DNA of 64,000 nucleotides from Mycobacterium sp. ACS4331 (GCF_001667265.1 NZ_LZHW01000103.1:120999-184998); one strand, 5' to 3'. Positions 42,052 to 51,980 are shown, numbered from the stretch's first letter. Numbers and translations are program-made. Notes: generated by a model not told the origin, from the sequence alone.

Positions 42052-44628
42052 ATGGCACGCGGTTTTCAGGGCGTGATGCTGCGCGGATTCGGCGGACGAG
42101 ACCACGAGGCGACGGTCGTCGAGACCATCGAACTGGCCCCGCACTTCCGTCGTGTCCGGATGGTCTCACCGACGGTGTTCACCGACGCGGTGGCCGAACC
42201 GACCGCGTGGCTGCGGTTCTGGTTCCCCGATCCCGACGGCTCCGACACCGAGTTCCAGCGCGCCTACACGCTCTCGGAGGCGGACCCCGACACGGGCCGG
42301 TTCGCCATCGACGTCGTCCTGCACGAACCCGCGGGACCGGCATCGACCTGGCTGTGCAGCGCGAAACCCGGCGACACCATCCCCGTCGTGAGCCTGGGCT
42401 CGCGCGGGTTCAACGTCGCCGAGGACCCCGACGCCCGCCCGGCCGGATACCTGCTGATCGGCGATTCGGCGTCGCTGCCAGCGATCCGCGGCATCATCGG
42501 CGCGGTTCCCGACGACCTGCCGATCGAGTGCTACCTCGAACAGCACGACCACAACGACCACCTCATTCCGCTGGCCGAGCACCCGCGCCTGCGCGTGCAC
42601 TGGGTGCCCCGCGACGGTGTCACCTCGCTCGCGGCGGCCATCGAGTCGCGGGACTGGTCCAACTGGTATGCCTGGATGGGACCCGAGGCCGGATCGCTGA
42701 AACACCTGCGCACGCGACTGCGCGACGAGTTCGGCTTCCCCAAGTCCGAGATGCATCCGCAGGCCTACTGGACCGAGGGCCGCGCGATGGGGTCGCGTCG
42801 CGGCGATGAGACCCCAGACGCCGAAACCACACCCACACCCACGCCCGAGGCACCGGAAGTCCCGGCCGCCAAGCCCCCCGCCCAGGGCAGTTGGCGCGCG
42901 CAGGGCGCGGGCCGGCTGCTCGCGCCGCTCAAGACGCCGCTGATCCTCTCGGGTGTGCTGCAGGCCCTGATCACGCTGGTGCAGTTGGCGCCGTTCGTGC
43001 TGTTGGTCGAACTGACTCGGCTGCTGCTCTCCGGCGCCGACCAGAGCCGGCTGTGGTCCCTCGGCCTGACCGCCATCGGACTGCTCGGGACGGGCACGGT
43101 GCTGGCGGCGGCGTTGACGCTGTGGCTGCATTGGATCGACGCCCGCTTCGCCCGCGACATCCGTGCCCGCCTGCTGACCAAGCTCTCCCGCCTGCCGCTG
43201 GGCTGGTTCACCGCGCGCGGATCAGGGTCGATCAAACAACTCGTCCAGGACGACACCCTCGCGCTGCACTACCTGGTCACCCACGCGATACCCGACGCGG
43301 TCGCGGCGGTCGTCGCGCCCGTCGCGGTGCTGGTCTACCTGTTCGTCGTCGATTGGCGCCTGGCGTTGGTCCTGTTCGTCCCCGTTCTGGCGGCGCTGCT
43401 GCTGATGTCGAACATGTCGTTTCAATCGGCTGCCAAGATCGGGCAGTCGCAGCGGTGGACCGAGCGGATGGGCGGCGAGGCGGGCGCCTACCTCGAGGGT
43501 CAGCCCGTGGTCCGGATCTTCGGCGGCGCGGCCGCGTCGAGTTTCCGGCGCCGCCTCGACGAATACATCGACTTCCTCGTCACCTGGCAGCGCCCGTTCG
43601 TCGGGAAGAAGACCTGGATGGACCTGGTCACGCGGCCGGGGACCTTCCTGTGGCTCATCGTCGTGGTCGGCACCCCGCTGATCGTGAGCGGCCACATGGA
43701 TCCCGTGAACCTGCTGCCGTTCCTGTTCCTGGGCACCACCTTCGGCACGCGGCTGCTCGGCATCGGCTACGGGGTGGGCGGCATCCAGGGCGGCATGCTC
43801 GCGGCCCGACGCATCCAGGGCGCCCTCGACGAAGCCGAGCTGTCGCGCCATGACGGCGAGGTCACCGACGCCCCCCGCGGCACCGTCGAGTTCGACCACG
43901 TCACGTTCTCCTACCGGCCCGGCGTCACGGTCGTCGACGACGTCACGCTGCGTCTGGAACCAGGCACCATCACCGCGCTGGTCGGCCCGTCCGGCTCCGG
44001 CAAGTCCACGCTGGCGGCCCTGCTCGCGCGGTTCCACGACGTCGATGCGGGCGCAATCCGCATCGACGGCGCCGACATCCGCACGCTCGAGGCCGACGAC
44101 CTCTACCGCCGCATCGGATTCGTCCTGCAGGACACCCAGCTGGTGCGGGGCACGGTCGCCGAGAACATCGCACTCGCCGTCCCCGACGCGAGTCTCGACC
44201 GGATCCAGGCCGCGGCCCGCGATGCGCAGATCCACGACCGCATCCTGCGGCTGCCGCAGGGCTACGACACCGTCCTGGGGGCGGCATCGGGTCTGTCGGG
44301 CGGCGAACGGCAACGGTTGACGATCGCCCGCGCGATCCTCGCCGACACGCCTGTGCTGATCCTCGACGAGGCCACCGCATTCGCCGACCCCGAGTCGGAA
44401 TACCTTGTGCAGCAGGCCCTCAACCGGCTGACCCGGGACCGCACCGTGCTGGTGATCGCCCACCGGCTGCACACCATCACCCACGCCGACCAGATCGTCG
44501 TGCTCGATCAGGGCCGGATCGCCGAATCCGGCACGCACGGGCAGCTGCTGGCCGCGGCGGGCCGTTATCGCGCACTGTGGGACTCCGGCCACCCCGCCGC
44601 GGCGCATATGCAGGAGGCGAACCGATGA
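42052..44628 (+). CDS. irtA: carboxymycobactin/siderophore ABC importer subunit IrtA
   Basis: An 858-residue fusion. Residues 1-250 form a cytoplasmic siderophore-interacting FAD-binding domain (RAYTLSEAD is the FAD-binding motif), a Pro/Thr-rich linker follows at about 255-285, then six helices (about 300-570), then an ABC ATPase with GPSGSGKSTL, LSGGERQR and VLILDEATAF. IrtA with IrtB imports ferric carboxymycobactin and the FAD domain reduces the iron. ATG at 42052 was chosen over 42025 because the chain begins MARGFQGVMLR like the Mtb protein and GAGAGGA is nearby. Overlaps irtB by four bases. Confidence 0.96.
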   Translation: MARGFQGVMLRGFGGRDHEATVVETIELAPHFRRVRMVSPTVFTDAVAEPTAWLRFWFPDPDGSDTEFQRAYTLSEADPDTGRFAIDVVLHEPAGPASTWLCSAKPGDTIPVVSLGSRGFNVAEDPDARPAGYLLIGDSASLPAIRGIIGAVPDDLPIECYLEQHDHNDHLIPLAEHPRLRVHWVPRDGVTSLAAAIESRDWSNWYAWMGPEAGSLKHLRTRLRDEFGFPKSEMHPQAYWTEGRAMGSRRGDETPDAETTPTPTPEAPEVPAAKPPAQGSWRAQGAGRLLAPLKTPLILSGVLQALITLVQLAPFVLLVELTRLLLSGADQSRLWSLGLTAIGLLGTGTVLAAALTLWLHWIDARFARDIRARLLTKLSRLPLGWFTARGSGSIKQLVQDDTLALHYLVTHAIPDAVAAVVAPVAVLVYLFVVDWRLALVLFVPVLAALLLMSNMSFQSAAKIGQSQRWTERMGGEAGAYLEGQPVVRIFGGAAASSFRRRLDEYIDFLVTWQRPFVGKKTWMDLVTRPGTFLWLIVVVGTPLIVSGHMDPVNLLPFLFLGTTFGTRLLGIGYGVGGIQGGMLAARRIQGALDEAELSRHDGEVTDAPRGTVEFDHVTFSYRPGVTVVDDVTLRLEPGTITALVGPSGSGKSTLAALLARFHDVDAGAIRIDGADIRTLEADDLYRRIGFVLQDTQLVRGTVAENIALAVPDASLDRIQAAARDAQIHDRILRLPQGYDTVLGAASGLSGGERQRLTIARAILADTPVLILDEATAFADPESEYLVQQALNRLTRDRTVLVIAHRLHTITHADQIVVLDQGRIAESGTHGQLLAAAGRYRALWDSGHPAAAHMQEANR

Positions 44629-46361
44629 TCCGCACGCTGCTGGCGCTGATTCCCGCCGACCGGCGTGACCGGGTGGCCGCGTACACCGTGCTGACCCTGC
44701 TGTCGGTGCTGCTGCGGGCCGCGGGCACGGTGCTCCTGGTGCCCCTGGTGGCCGCGCTGTTCGGCGACTCCCCCGGTGACGCCTGGGTCTGGCTGGGCTG
44801 GCTCACCGTCGTCACCGTCGCCGGCTGGGCCGTGGACACCGCCACGGCGCGACTCGGGTTCGATCTGGGTTTCGCGGTGCTCGACCACACCCAGCACGAC
44901 GTGGCCGACCGCCTGCCCGACGTCCGCCTCGACTGGTTGACCGCCGAGAACACCGCGACCGCACGGCAGGCGATCGCCTCCACCGGACCCGAACTGGTGG
45001 GGCTGGTGGTCAACCTGCTCACGCCGCTGATCGGTGCGATCCTGCTGCCCGCCGCCATTGCCGTGGCGCTGCTGGCGATCTCGCCGCAACTCGGGCTCGC
45101 GGCGTTGGCCGGGGTCGCGGTCCTGCTGGGCGCCATGGGGGCCTCCGGGCGGCTGTCGCGGCGCGCCGACGCGGTCGCCGACGAATCGAACACCGCGTTG
45201 ACCGAGCGGCTCATCGAGTTCGCCCGCACCCAGCAGGCGCTGCGCGCGGCGCGCCGGGTCGAACCGGCCCGCAGCCTGGTGGGCACCGCGTTGACCGCCC
45301 AGCACGGTGCCACGGTGCGGCTGCTGGCGCTGCAGGTGCCCGGTCAGGTCCTGTTCAGCCTGGCCAGCCAGGTGGCACTGATCCTGCTCGCCGGCATGAC
45401 GACGCTGCTGACGATGCGCGGCGAACTCGCTGTCCCCGAAGCGATTGCGCTCATCGTCGTCATCGTCCGCTATCTCGAGCCCTTCACGATGCTCAGTGAG
45501 TTGGCACCGGCGATCGAGACCATCCGCACGACCCTCGGCCGCATCCGGGCGGTCCTCGACGCACCGACGCTCGCGACCGGGGCCGGTGCGCTGCCGCAGC
45601 CGCAGGCCGCTCCGCGCATCGAGTTCGACCGGGTCGCGTTCGACTTTCCCGGCGGCACCAGGGTGCTCGACGGGCTGAGCTTCGTGTTGGAACCCGGCAC
45701 CACCACCGCGATCGTCGGGCCCTCGGGCTCGGGCAAGAGCACGATCCTCGCGCTCATCGCGGGTCTGCATCAACCGACCGGCGGCCACGTGCTCTTCGAC
45801 GGTGTCGACACGGCGAGCCTGGAACCCGCCGCCCGGCGGGACGCGGTCAGCGTGGTGTTCCAGCATCCGTACCTGTTCGACGGCACACTCGATGACAACC
45901 TGCGGGTCGGCGATCCCTCGGCCGACGACGCCACGGTCGCCGCCGCGACACGCCTGGCCAGGGTCGATCAGCTCAGCGCGCACCTGCCCGACGGTGTGCA
46001 GTCGCTCGTCGGCGAGGCGGGGACCGCGTTGTCGGGCGGTGAACGCCAGCGCGTGAGCATCGCGCGTGCGCTGGTGAAGCCGGCCCCGGTGCTGCTTGTC
46101 GACGAGGCCACCAGCGCGCTCGACACCGAGAACGAGGCCGCGGTGGTCGACGCGCTCACGGTGGACCTGCGACCGCGCACGCGGGTGATCGTGGCGCACC
46201 GCCTGGCCAGCATCCGGAACGCCGACCGGGTGCTGTTCATCGACGAGGGCCGAATCATCGAGGACGGCAGCATCGACGAACTGCTGGCCGCCGACGGCCG
46301 ATTCGCCGAGTTCTGGACCCAGCAGCGCGCTGCCGCCGAGTGGCAGATCGCCAACGGCTAG
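44625..46361 (+). CDS. irtB: siderophore ABC importer subunit IrtB
   Basis: A 578-residue half-transporter: six helices (about 15-305) and an ABC ATPase (about 330-575) with GPSGSGKSTI, LSGGERQRVS and VLLVDEATSALD. ATG at 44625 follows CAGGAGG and overlaps the irtA stop codon, so the heterodimer subunits are translationally coupled. The fold is exporter-like although the complex imports ferric carboxymycobactin. Length is that of Rv1349. It shares the IdeR-controlled promoter of irtA. Confidence 0.96.
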   Translation: MIRTLLALIPADRRDRVAAYTVLTLLSVLLRAAGTVLLVPLVAALFGDSPGDAWVWLGWLTVVTVAGWAVDTATARLGFDLGFAVLDHTQHDVADRLPDVRLDWLTAENTATARQAIASTGPELVGLVVNLLTPLIGAILLPAAIAVALLAISPQLGLAALAGVAVLLGAMGASGRLSRRADAVADESNTALTERLIEFARTQQALRAARRVEPARSLVGTALTAQHGATVRLLALQVPGQVLFSLASQVALILLAGMTTLLTMRGELAVPEAIALIVVIVRYLEPFTMLSELAPAIETIRTTLGRIRAVLDAPTLATGAGALPQPQAAPRIEFDRVAFDFPGGTRVLDGLSFVLEPGTTTAIVGPSGSGKSTILALIAGLHQPTGGHVLFDGVDTASLEPAARRDAVSVVFQHPYLFDGTLDDNLRVGDPSADDATVAAATRLARVDQLSAHLPDGVQSLVGEAGTALSGGERQRVSIARALVKPAPVLLVDEATSALDTENEAAVVDALTVDLRPRTRVIVAHRLASIRNADRVLFIDEGRIIEDGSIDELLAADGRFAEFWTQQRAAAEWQIANG

Positions 46362-46390
46362 TGCGCGGCGCGGGTGCGTAGACTGCGAGC

Positions 46391-46870
46391 GTGGCTGTCT
46401 CCGATGAGGATGTGCGACACCTGACTCGCTGCGTGGAGTTGGCGCGGGAGGCCCTCGAGGACGGCGACGAGCCGTTCGGCTCGGTGCTCGTCGACGCCGA
46501 CGGCAGGCTCCTGTTCGAGGACCGCAACCGGGTCAAGGACGGCGACGCCACGCAGCACCCGGAGTTCGCCATCGCGCGGTGGGCCGCGGAGAACGTCCCT
46601 CCCGTGCGGCGGATCCGGACCACGGTGTACACCTCGGGTGAGCACTGCCCCATGTGCTCGGCCGCGCACGCGTGGGTGGGCTTGGGCCGCATCGTCTATG
46701 CCACGTCGTCCGCGCAGTTGTCACAGTGGCTGCACGAGTGGGACTGTCCGCCGTCACCGGTGGCGGCACTGCCCATCACGACGGTGGCCCCGCGGGTGGT
46801 GGCCGAAGGCCCGGTGCCCGCCTTCGAAGCCGAGATGAAGTCGCTGTACGAGGCCAGGTTTCGACCGTGA
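46391..46870 (+). CDS. nucleoside/guanine deaminase-like (CDA superfamily) protein
   Basis: A 159-residue zinc-dependent deaminase-fold protein. HPEF (His ligand and catalytic Glu) and HCPMC (two Cys ligands) match the tRNA-adenosine/guanine deaminase group, although the usual HAE and PCxxC are altered to HPE and HCPMC. The first residues are consistent with GTG at 46391. It starts 29 bases after irtB and overlaps the GH13 gene (GTGA). The base or nucleoside deaminated is unknown. Confidence 0.82.
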   Translation: MAVSDEDVRHLTRCVELAREALEDGDEPFGSVLVDADGRLLFEDRNRVKDGDATQHPEFAIARWAAENVPPVRRIRTTVYTSGEHCPMCSAAHAWVGLGRIVYATSSAQLSQWLHEWDCPPSPVAALPITTVAPRVVAEGPVPAFEAEMKSLYEARFRP

Positions 46871-48189
46871 CCGAACCGGGATGGGTCGAGCATGCCATCT
46901 GGTGGCAGGTCTACCCTCTCGGCTTCGTCGGGGCCTTCCCCGCCACTGTTCCGCCCTCGGATCCGCCCACCCCGGGTGAGCACCGGCTGCGCCGCGTCAC
47001 GGCCTGGCTCGACCACGCCGTCACGCTCGGCGCCTCCGGTGTCGCGCTCGGACCCGTATTCGCTTCGCGGACACACGGTTACGACACGACCGACCACCTC
47101 AAGATCGACCCGCGGCTGGGCGACGACGCGGATTTCGACGACCTGATCGACCAGGCGCACCGACGCGGCCTGCGGGTGCTGCTCGACGGCGTGTTCAACC
47201 ACGTCGGTGTCGACTTCCCGCCGCACGTCGCGGCCCTGGCCGGCGACGCGGAGGCCGCGCGGTGGTTCGTCGGCCGCCCCGGCAGGTTTCACACCTTCGA
47301 GGGCCACGGTGAGCTGATCACCCTCAACCATCGCAGTGACGTGGTTGCCGACCATGTCACCGAGGTCATGACGCACTGGCTGGATCGTGGCGCCGACGGC
47401 TGGCGCCTGGACGCGGCATATGCTGTGCCACCGGCATTCTGGGCGCGAGTGCTGCCGCGGGTACGGGACCGGCATCCCGACGCGTGGTTCGTTGCGGAGG
47501 TGATCCACGGCGACTACGCCGCCCTGGTCGACACGGCCGGCTTCGACTCGGTGACCCAGTACGAACTGTGGAAGGCGATCTGGAGTGCCCTCAACGACCG
47601 TAACTTCCACGAGTTGGACTGGGCTCTGCAGCGCCACAACGACTTCCTCGACACGTTCGTCCCGCTGACCTTCATCGGCAACCACGACGTCACCCGCATC
47701 GCCACGCAACTCGACGACACCCGACACGTCGCGCACGCCCTCCTGCTGCTGATGACCACGGGCGGCGTGCCGAGCATCTATGCCGGCGACGAGTTCGGCT
47801 TCACCGGCCGCAAGGAGGAGAGGGTGGGCGGCGATGACGCGATCCGGCCGGAATTCCCCGCTCCCCCCTTGCCTGTCGATGACGCCGGGGTCGCGACGTT
47901 CGGCCTGCATCAGTTCCTGATCGGGTTGCGCCGCCGCCACCCGTGGCTGCACCGGGCCCGGACGTCGGCGCTGCGGTTGGACAATCAGCACTACGTGTTC
48001 GAGACCCGCCATGGTGAGGATGCGTTGATCGTGGCGCTCAACCTGACCGATGACGCCCTGACTCTGCGACTCTCCGACGTGGACCGCGGTGCGGCGCTGA
48101 TGCTGGCCGGGACTGCGGCACCGCCGGAGCGGGTGGTCACCGAGGCCTCGGTGCCGCCACACGGATGGCTGGTTCTGCAGCCCCGCTGA
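46867..48189 (+). CDS. GH13 alpha-amylase-family protein
   Basis: A 440-residue GH13 enzyme. Conserved regions are DGVFNHVG (region I), GWRLDAAY with the nucleophile Asp (II), WFVAEVIHGD with the acid/base Glu (III) and FIGNHDVTR with the third Asp (IV). No signal peptide, so it works in the cytoplasm, probably on glycogen-like or maltose-type glucans. GTG at 46867 overlaps the deaminase stop codon; a longer frame upstream reads antisense-like sequence within the deaminase gene and was not used. Subfamily and specificity are uncertain. Confidence 0.87.
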   Translation: MTEPGWVEHAIWWQVYPLGFVGAFPATVPPSDPPTPGEHRLRRVTAWLDHAVTLGASGVALGPVFASRTHGYDTTDHLKIDPRLGDDADFDDLIDQAHRRGLRVLLDGVFNHVGVDFPPHVAALAGDAEAARWFVGRPGRFHTFEGHGELITLNHRSDVVADHVTEVMTHWLDRGADGWRLDAAYAVPPAFWARVLPRVRDRHPDAWFVAEVIHGDYAALVDTAGFDSVTQYELWKAIWSALNDRNFHELDWALQRHNDFLDTFVPLTFIGNHDVTRIATQLDDTRHVAHALLLLMTTGGVPSIYAGDEFGFTGRKEERVGGDDAIRPEFPAPPLPVDDAGVATFGLHQFLIGLRRRHPWLHRARTSALRLDNQHYVFETRHGEDALIVALNLTDDALTLRLSDVDRGAALMLAGTAAPPERVVTEASVPPHGWLVLQPR

Positions 48190-48312
48190 GGCTGCAGCAA
48201 CCACCGCAATCAGGAGCGGCTGCCGAAAGTCGTTTGCCCGGGTTAACCAGATTCTTTCCAGTCTGACCCGAAAGTTGTTGAAAAGCGTCTACTATCGCCG
48301 CGTGGTAAAGCT

Positions 48313-50460
48313 ATGAGCGCTGCCGAATCGAGTTCGCCCCAACGCGGACGCTTCCTGTCCCGGGTGAGCATTCAGTCGAAACTCCTCGTGATGCTGCTGC
48401 TCACCAGCGTGCTGTCGGCCGCGATCGTCGGAGCCATCGGCTATCAGTCCGGACGCAGTTCGCTGCGCGAGGCCGCGTTCGACCGCCTGACCGAGTTGCG
48501 CGAGGCCTACACTCGGCAACTCGAGGCCGAGGCCGACGAACTCAAAGACTCGCTGGTCATCTACACCAGGGGCGCGACGGCGATCAACGCCATGCGGGAC
48601 TTCAGCAGAGGGTTTGCGGACCTGCACGACGCCACCATCAGCCCGCAGCAGCAGCAGGCCATCGTCAAGTACTACACCGACCAGTTCAAACCACGCGTCG
48701 ACGAGGACTCGGAACTCGACCTGGACATCACCGGACTGCTGCCGCAATCCAACGCGCAGAAGTATCTGCAGGCCATCTACACCGCCCCGTATGACACGGT
48801 CACCTATGCGCTCGAGGTGGACGATGCGCGCGACGGCAGCGCCTGGAGCGCGGCGCACGCCCGCTACACCGACTTCTTCCGCGAGATCGTCACGCGCTTC
48901 GAGTACGAGGACGCGCTGCTGATCGATCCGAACGGCACCGTGGTGTACTCCGCGTTCAAGGGTGTCGATCTGGGCACCAACATCCTCACCGGACCGTATC
49001 GGGAGGGCCCGCTGGGCGAGGCCTTCAAGAAGGCGATCGCCACCAACACCGTCGACTACGTCGAGATCACCGACTTCTCGGAGTACCTGCCCTCCTACAA
49101 CGAACCCACAGCCTGGCTGGTGTCCCCGATCGGCGAACCGGGACGCATCGAAGGCGTGCTCGCGCTGCAGTTCCCGATCACCAAGATCAACCGGTTGATG
49201 ACGGCCGACCAGCACTGGCCGGACGTCGGCATGGGACGCACCGGCGAGGTGGTGCTGGCCGGACCCGACGGTCTGATGCGCTCGGACTCGCGCCTTTTCC
49301 TGGAGGATCCCGAGAAGTACAAGAAGGAGGCGGTCGCGGCCGGCACCGCACCGCAGATCACCGACAGAGCGATCGCCGAGGGTGGCACGACCCTGCTACA
49401 GCCCATGAAAAGTGAGGGCGTGGTACGGGCCCAGCGCGGCGAGACCGGCACCGTGATCACTCCGGACTATCTGGGCAACGAGACGCTGCAGGCCTACAGC
49501 CCGGTGGACATCCCCGGACTGAACTGGAGCCTGGTCGCCAAGATCGACACCGCAGAGGCGTTCGCACCGGTCGACGATTTCACCCGACGCCTGGTGCTGT
49601 CCACCGTGGGCATCATCCTCCTGGTGTGCCTGGCCTCGATGTTCCTGGCGCGCATGTTCGTCCGGCCCATCCGGCGCCTCGAGGGGGGCGCCCAGCGGAT
49701 CAGTGGTGGGGACTACGGCACCACCATTCCCGTGGTCTCCCGCGACGAATTCGGCGATCTGACAGCCGCGTTCAACGACATGACCCGCAACCTGCGAGTC
49801 AAAGAGGAGCTCATCGCCGAGCAGCGCAAGGAGAACGACCGACTGCTGCTCTCACTCATGCCGCAGGCTGTCGCGGATCGCTACCGCGAAGGCGAGGAGA
49901 TGGTGCCTCAGGAGCACCGCGACGTCACAGTGGTGTTCGCCGACATCGTGGGTCTGGACGAACTGTCGACCAAGCTGTCCTCGGATGACCTGCTCGGGGT
50001 GGTCAATCGACTGGTGCGCCAGTTCGATGCGGCTGCCGAGAACATCGGGGTCGAGCGGGTGCGGACCATGCGCAGTGGTTACCTGGCCAGCTGCGGGTTG
50101 AACGTTCCTCGACTGGACAGCACCCGGCGCACCGTTGACTTCGCCGTCGAGATGGCTGAGATCATCGAACGGTTCAACGCCGAGACCGGGCACCACCTGG
50201 CGCTGCGTGCGGGCATCGACACCGGCGCGGTGACTTCGGGCCTGGTGGGGCGCACCAACGTCGTCTACGACTTGTGGGGCGCGGCAGTCAATCTCGCGTA
50301 CCAGGCCCAGAGCAGGTCCGGGCAGCCCGGCATATACGTCACCTCCGCGGTGCACGACCTGATGCGTGACGTGCAGGACTTCGTGCCGGTCGGTGAGGTG
50401 TCGAACGGGGGGCCTGACGGCGCCGGCGAGCCGATCTGGCGGCTCACGGAGAAGAACTGA
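48313..50460 (+). CDS. membrane receptor-type class III nucleotide cyclase with degenerate active site (Rv2435c-like)
   Basis: A 715-residue membrane protein. TM1 (about 24-45), a large extracytoplasmic Cache-like sensor (50-420), TM2 (about 427-449), HAMP (450-500), a linker helix and a class III cyclase domain (535-705) follow in order. The first metal Asp (D544) is present in VVFADIV. The second metal Asp is replaced by S588, the purine-specifying Lys by R584 and the transition-state Arg by Q664; N660 is kept. Catalysis is doubtful. It is joined to the channel gene by TGATG. The order matches M. tuberculosis Rv2435c-Rv2434c. Confidence 0.9.
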   Translation: MSAAESSSPQRGRFLSRVSIQSKLLVMLLLTSVLSAAIVGAIGYQSGRSSLREAAFDRLTELREAYTRQLEAEADELKDSLVIYTRGATAINAMRDFSRGFADLHDATISPQQQQAIVKYYTDQFKPRVDEDSELDLDITGLLPQSNAQKYLQAIYTAPYDTVTYALEVDDARDGSAWSAAHARYTDFFREIVTRFEYEDALLIDPNGTVVYSAFKGVDLGTNILTGPYREGPLGEAFKKAIATNTVDYVEITDFSEYLPSYNEPTAWLVSPIGEPGRIEGVLALQFPITKINRLMTADQHWPDVGMGRTGEVVLAGPDGLMRSDSRLFLEDPEKYKKEAVAAGTAPQITDRAIAEGGTTLLQPMKSEGVVRAQRGETGTVITPDYLGNETLQAYSPVDIPGLNWSLVAKIDTAEAFAPVDDFTRRLVLSTVGIILLVCLASMFLARMFVRPIRRLEGGAQRISGGDYGTTIPVVSRDEFGDLTAAFNDMTRNLRVKEELIAEQRKENDRLLLSLMPQAVADRYREGEEMVPQEHRDVTVVFADIVGLDELSTKLSSDDLLGVVNRLVRQFDAAAENIGVERVRTMRSGYLASCGLNVPRLDSTRRTVDFAVEMAEIIERFNAETGHHLALRAGIDTGAVTSGLVGRTNVVYDLWGAAVNLAYQAQSRSGQPGIYVTSAVHDLMRDVQDFVPVGEVSNGGPDGAGEPIWRLTEKN

Positions 50461-51857
50461 TGACCTCCGTCCTCTCCGCGCCGTGGTTCCACTGGGCGCT
50501 GGTGGTGGCCATCGGCCTGCCGGTGCTCCTGGTGTTGCTCACCGAACTCCAGAACCTGTTGAACCGGCGCGGCAGCAACCTGGCGCGTCCACTCAGTCTG
50601 GTGCGCAACTACATCCTCCCGCTCGGGGCGCTGCTGATTCTGCTGATAAAAGCCAGCGAGGTCTCCACCGAGGCGACGCCCGTGCGGATCGTGGCGACGG
50701 TGTTCGGGTTCGTCATCCTCATCCTGCTGCTGTCCGGCCTGAACGCGACCCTGTTCCAGGGCGCGCCGGAAGGCAGTTGGCGCAAACGTATTCCATCGAT
50801 CTTCCTCGACGTCGGACGGGTCGTCCTGATCGCCTTGGGCCTGGCGATGATCTTCTCCTACATCTGGGGCGCCAACGTTGGCGGGCTGTTCACCGCGCTG
50901 GGCGTGACCTCGATCGTTCTCGGCCTGGCGCTGCAGAACTCAGTGGGCCAGATCGTCTCCGGCCTGCTGATGCTCTTCGAGCAGCCGTTCCAGATGGGCG
51001 ACTGGATCGATGCGCCGGCGGGGCGGGGCCGTGTCATCGAGGTCAACTGGCGCGCGGTGCACATCGAGACCGGCGACGGGCTCACCATCACGCCGAATTC
51101 GGTGTTGGCCGGTGCGTCGTTCACCAACCTGAGTCGCCCGGCGGGCGCGCACCGCATCATCGTCGAGACCGAGTTCGCCGCCTCCGACGCCCCAGATGTG
51201 GTGATCAACGTGCTCACGCGGGTGGCAACCGCACTGCCGCAACTTCGCACCGACGCCGTGCCGAGCGCAATCCCGTTGGGCGGCAACCGCTATCGCACCT
51301 CCATTCCACTGCGCAGTCCCGCCGAGGACGGCGCCGCCAAAGCCACCTTCCTGCGGTGGCTGTGGTACGCCGCCCGACGCGCCGAACTGCACCTCGACGA
51401 CGCCGAGGACACCTTCTCCAGCGAGGACAGGCGATGGGACGCGCTGCAGATCGTCGGGCGGACGCTGCGTCTGCCCCCTGCCATCCAGCGATCACTGCTC
51501 GGCAATGTGCGACTGATCCGGTACGGCGCCGATGAGGTGGTGCAGACATCCGGGACGGTCCCCGACTCGATGAGATTCGTCATCGCGGGCATGGTGCAAC
51601 TGCGGGCCGTGGCGCCCGACGGAACTCACGTACCCGTGCGCACGCTCGACATCGGCGATTTCATCGGCCAGACGACCCTGACCCGAGAACCGGTCGCGGC
51701 CCATGCGATCGCCCTCGACGAGGTCACCATGCTGGAGGTCGGCCGCGAGGAGCTCGAGGATCTGGTGTCCGGTCAGCCCTCGCTGCTGCACGAGATCGGC
51801 CACGTGATCGACGAGCGACGCCGGGATCTGGCCGAGGCGTTGAACGCCACGAAGTGA
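50460..51857 (+). CDS. MscS-type mechanosensitive channel with C-terminal cyclic-nucleotide-binding domain
   Basis: A 465-residue channel. N-terminal helices (about 8-110) lead to the MscS pore helix TSIVLGLALQNSVGQIVSGLLM (about 135-165) and the beta and alpha/beta domains (170-290). Residues about 330-455 form a CAP_ED barrel (GNVRLIRYGADEVVQTSGT, then DIGDFIGQTTLTREPVAAHA). The canonical phosphate-binding GE and R-S/T pattern is weakened to FIGQ...REPVAAHA, so cNMP binding is uncertain. Coupled to the cyclase-like gene by TGATG, so the two products very likely act together. Confidence 0.88.
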   Translation: MTSVLSAPWFHWALVVAIGLPVLLVLLTELQNLLNRRGSNLARPLSLVRNYILPLGALLILLIKASEVSTEATPVRIVATVFGFVILILLLSGLNATLFQGAPEGSWRKRIPSIFLDVGRVVLIALGLAMIFSYIWGANVGGLFTALGVTSIVLGLALQNSVGQIVSGLLMLFEQPFQMGDWIDAPAGRGRVIEVNWRAVHIETGDGLTITPNSVLAGASFTNLSRPAGAHRIIVETEFAASDAPDVVINVLTRVATALPQLRTDAVPSAIPLGGNRYRTSIPLRSPAEDGAAKATFLRWLWYAARRAELHLDDAEDTFSSEDRRWDALQIVGRTLRLPPAIQRSLLGNVRLIRYGADEVVQTSGTVPDSMRFVIAGMVQLRAVAPDGTHVPVRTLDIGDFIGQTTLTREPVAAHAIALDEVTMLEVGREELEDLVSGQPSLLHEIGHVIDERRRDLAEALNATK

Positions 51858-51883
51858 GAGGCGCCTGGGCGCCGCCCGCGCGT

Positions 51884-51942
51884 CGAGTTGTCGTGAGCGG
51901 TCGTTTTCCGGCGCGGTAAGCGACCCATCACGACAACTCGAT
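51884..51942. repeat. long inverted repeat downstream of the MscS-cNMP gene
   Basis: TCGAGTTGTCGTGA (51884-51897) and its exact complement (51929-51942) flank 31 bases, inside which GGTCG (51900-51904) and CGACC (51922-51926) form a second stem. It can form a two-part hairpin or cruciform. It may be a terminator for the cyclase-channel operon or a copy of a dispersed REP-like element. Confidence 0.55.
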
Positions 51943-51980
51943 GGGAATCCGGTCACGGGAACAAACCAGAGCCCACCAAG

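Noticed and set aside
46654..46866. Longer start for the GH13 gene
   Set aside because: The extra residues lie wholly within the deaminase coding region in another frame; GTG at 46867 overlaps the deaminase stop as in coupled operons.
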